In this document: positions 39,792 to 41,162 of the stretch, piece after piece | Layout of the letters: each line of letters begins with the position of its first letter | How positions within the stretch are numbered: position 1 is the stretch's first letter | Source of the DNA: Microcaldota archaeon | GTDB lineage: Archaea; Micrarchaeota; Micrarchaeia; Anstonellales; JAGGVH01 | Direction of reading: 5' to 3' | Assembly: GCA_021158105.1 (NCBI GenBank) | Contig: JAGGVH010000036.1 | Coordinates: 1 to 41,162 of the forward strand | DNA length: 41,162 bases | Made by a program: the position numbers and the translations under genes | The notes under the pieces: generated by a model | What the model was told of the DNA's origin: nothing | The model's input: only the letters and a program-made list of their open reading frames with translations | The model's database searches: none

Positions 39792-41009
39792 ATGGTTCAA
39801 TATATACATAGAGAATTGGAAACAAAGGTCAAAAGATATATGAAGACAAAGGAGATTATTGCTATAGTTGGGCCTAGACAAGCAGGCAAAACAACAATGA
39901 TTAATCATATCTTGGATGAAATTAAAAATAAGAAAATTAAAAGGATTTCTTTTGACAATCTGAAAATACTGAACCTTTTTGAAAACGACATTGACTCGTT
40001 TATAGAACTTTATGTTACTCCTTATGATATTCTCTTCATAGATGAGATTCATTATTCAAGAGAAAGTGGGAAAAAACTTAAGTATATCTATGACACATGT
40101 AAAACAAAGATTGTTATATCAGGGTCTTCATCACTTGAGATAAGAGCACAGAGTATAAAATATTTGGTTGGTAGAATTTTTATATTTCATCTATACCCAT
40201 TTTCTTATGTTGAATTTTTAAGTACAAAAACAAATAATTTGTTAAATATTTACAGAAAAGGAAATTTTGGTAAAGAGATTTTGAATAGGTTGAATAAATA
40301 TTTAGAAGAATTTATTCTTTACGGTGGATATCCAAGGGTCGTCCTTTCAAAAGATAAAGACGAAAAGAGGATTGTGTTAGAAAACATATACAATACTTAT
40401 GTACTAAAAGATGTAAAAGGGGTTTTAGGAATTGCTGATGATTATAAATTCATAACATTGGTTAAAGCATTATCATTGCAGATTGGAAATCTTATTAATT
40501 ATTCAGAGCTTATGTCATTGACAGGGTTATCTTTCCATGAATTAAAAAAATACATGAATATATTAAATAAGACATACATATGCAAAGAATTACCTCCTTT
40601 CTTTAAAAATAGAAGATTAGAATTGGTCAAAAGCAACAAGGTATATTTTTTTGACATGGGTCTTAGAAACACAGTAATAAATAATTTCAGTAATGAAAGA
40701 AGTGATATCGGTGCCCTAATGGAAAATTTTGTTCTGAGTGAATTTATAAAGAATGATGTTGATGTGATGTATTGGAGGAGTAAGTCGGGAGCAGAAGTGG
40801 ATTTTATATTATTAGAAAATAACCAGATAACACCAATTGAGGTTAAGTATAAACTAAGAAAAAATGTCATTACAAAATCTTTGTTAAGTTTCATAAAAAA
40901 ATATAACCCAAAAAAAGCATATGTTTTATCACTGGATTTTGATTCAAAAAGGAAAGTCTTAAACACTCAAGTTAATTTTTCACCTTTCTTGAAGAACAAG
41001 TTGTTCTGA
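39792..41009 (+). CDS. AAA_14/DUF4143 ATPase
   Basis: P-loop ATPase of a widespread archaeal and bacterial family with no settled function. Walker A is IVGPRQAGKTTMI (~residues 25-37), Walker B is YDILFIDEIHY, and the sensor region is VISGSSSLEIRAQ. A middle winged-helix-like section (NYSELMSLTGLSFHELKKYM) leads to the C-terminal DUF4143 domain. The latter has a nuclease-like E..D...IEVK pattern in LMENFVLSEF, GAEVDFILLENN and TPIEVKYKLR. At 405 aa the length is normal. Such genes are patchily distributed and often multicopy, so it may be a recent arrival. It seems leaderless and has no operon partner in view. Confidence 0.88.
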   Translation: MVQYIHRELETKVKRYMKTKEIIAIVGPRQAGKTTMINHILDEIKNKKIKRISFDNLKILNLFENDIDSFIELYVTPYDILFIDEIHYSRESGKKLKYIYDTCKTKIVISGSSSLEIRAQSIKYLVGRIFIFHLYPFSYVEFLSTKTNNLLNIYRKGNFGKEILNRLNKYLEEFILYGGYPRVVLSKDKDEKRIVLENIYNTYVLKDVKGVLGIADDYKFITLVKALSLQIGNLINYSELMSLTGLSFHELKKYMNILNKTYICKELPPFFKNRRLELVKSNKVYFFDMGLRNTVINNFSNERSDIGALMENFVLSEFIKNDVDVMYWRSKSGAEVDFILLENNQITPIEVKYKLRKNVITKSLLSFIKKYNPKKAYVLSLDFDSKRKVLNTQVNFSPFLKNKLF

Positions 41010-41089
41010 ACTTAGTTTAGTATATAATACAATAAAATCACATAATAACATTAACAGCACTTCTGACAATATAATGGTAATCACTTTAA

Positions 41090-41161
41090 CTATCTATTCT
41101 GTTTTGTTTTAGATTCCAAATTAGCCATTCTTTTACTAATCTCTTTGCTAACTCCTTCCAA
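41090..41161 (-). CDS. Possible 3' end of a minus-strand gene (partial)
   Basis: The reverse strand is open from the window edge to a TAG at 41090-41092. It reads LEGVSKEISKRMANLESKTK and three more residues, a plausible coiled-coil tail. The stretch 41010-41089 shows nothing else. Only 23 codons are visible, so this is tentative. Confidence 0.3.
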   Translation of the reverse strand: MEGVSKEISKRMANLESKTKQNR

Positions 41162-41162
41162 A

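Noticed and set aside
40499-40966. 155-aa minus-strand ORF
   Set aside because: Antisense to the DUF4143 ATPase gene, which has clear motifs.
1-41162. CRISPR array, rRNA operon or insertion sequence
   Set aside because: No regularly spaced repeats, rRNA-like sequence or transposase frame was seen on either strand.

Overview
The window is archaeal. It encodes TBP, the L21e and L40e ribosomal proteins, RNA polymerase subunit Rpo4, a proteasome beta subunit, the KH/beta-CASP termination nuclease aCPSF1 (FttA), Kae1, archaeal-type LeuRS and ProRS, class I LysRS, Trm56, an AglB oligosaccharyltransferase and tRNA genes with introns. The DNA is AT-rich. Genes start in two ways. One is a GGTGA/GGTGG-type ribosome binding site a few bases before ATG. 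The other is a TATA-like box centred about 25-28 nt before ATG, which implies leaderless mRNA. The tRNA-splicing endonuclease looks like the three-unit (epsilon-2) type described from ARMAN/Micrarchaeota, and one tRNA has an intron in its T-loop. Both point to a DPANN archaeon close to that group. This placement is inference from gene types, not a phylogeny.

Layout. 1-780: AT-rich spacer with GC-rich hairpins, the end of an upstream frame, two tiny minus-strand frames and a decayed gene fragment. 0.8-3.3 kb: a GlmU-like nucleotidyltransferase and a phosphohexomutase, probably for UDP-GlcNAc. 3.3-6.5 kb: orphan genes, intron-bearing tRNA-Asn and a sequon-rich surface protein. 6.5-10 kb: Trm56 and LeuRS. 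10-10.6 kb: a HAD hydrolase. 10.65-15.9 kb: a minus-strand operon of two class III signal-peptide pilins, the splicing endonuclease, a DUF357 protein and AglB. 15.9-18.6 kb: dTMP kinase, an aminotransferase and an HD hydrolase. 18.7-24.4 kb: proteasome beta, FttA, ProRS, Kae1 and a GTP-dependent dephospho-CoA kinase. 24.4-29.5 kb: orphan genes interrupted by L40e and a two-intron tRNA-Met, ending with a double Lrp-type regulator. 29.7-31.9 kb: LysRS and TBP. 32-39.7 kb: L21e, Rpo4, DUF655, then three unrecognised genes, then KsgA/Dim1 and a bacterial-type AspRS. 39.8-41 kb: an AAA/DUF4143 ATPase.

Two themes link genes. First, glycosylated surface: GlmU and phosphohexomutase can supply the amino-sugar nucleotide, AglB transfers the glycan, and both pilins and the surface protein carry N-X-S/T sequons. 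Second, tRNA processing: a broad-specificity-type endonuclease lies in the same window as a tRNA-Asn whose intron lacks an obvious inner BHB helix and a tRNA-Met with introns at 37/38 and 56/57.

The best candidates for something undescribed are: (1) the 33.5-37.1 kb orphan cassette (exported helical-repeat protein plus TPR-like partner plus a small protein, two units sharing a promoter element) sitting inside an otherwise conserved translation/transcription cluster; (2) the two-intron tRNA-Met; and (3) the orphan block at 24.4-28.5 kb. No CRISPR array, insertion sequence or rRNA was seen.
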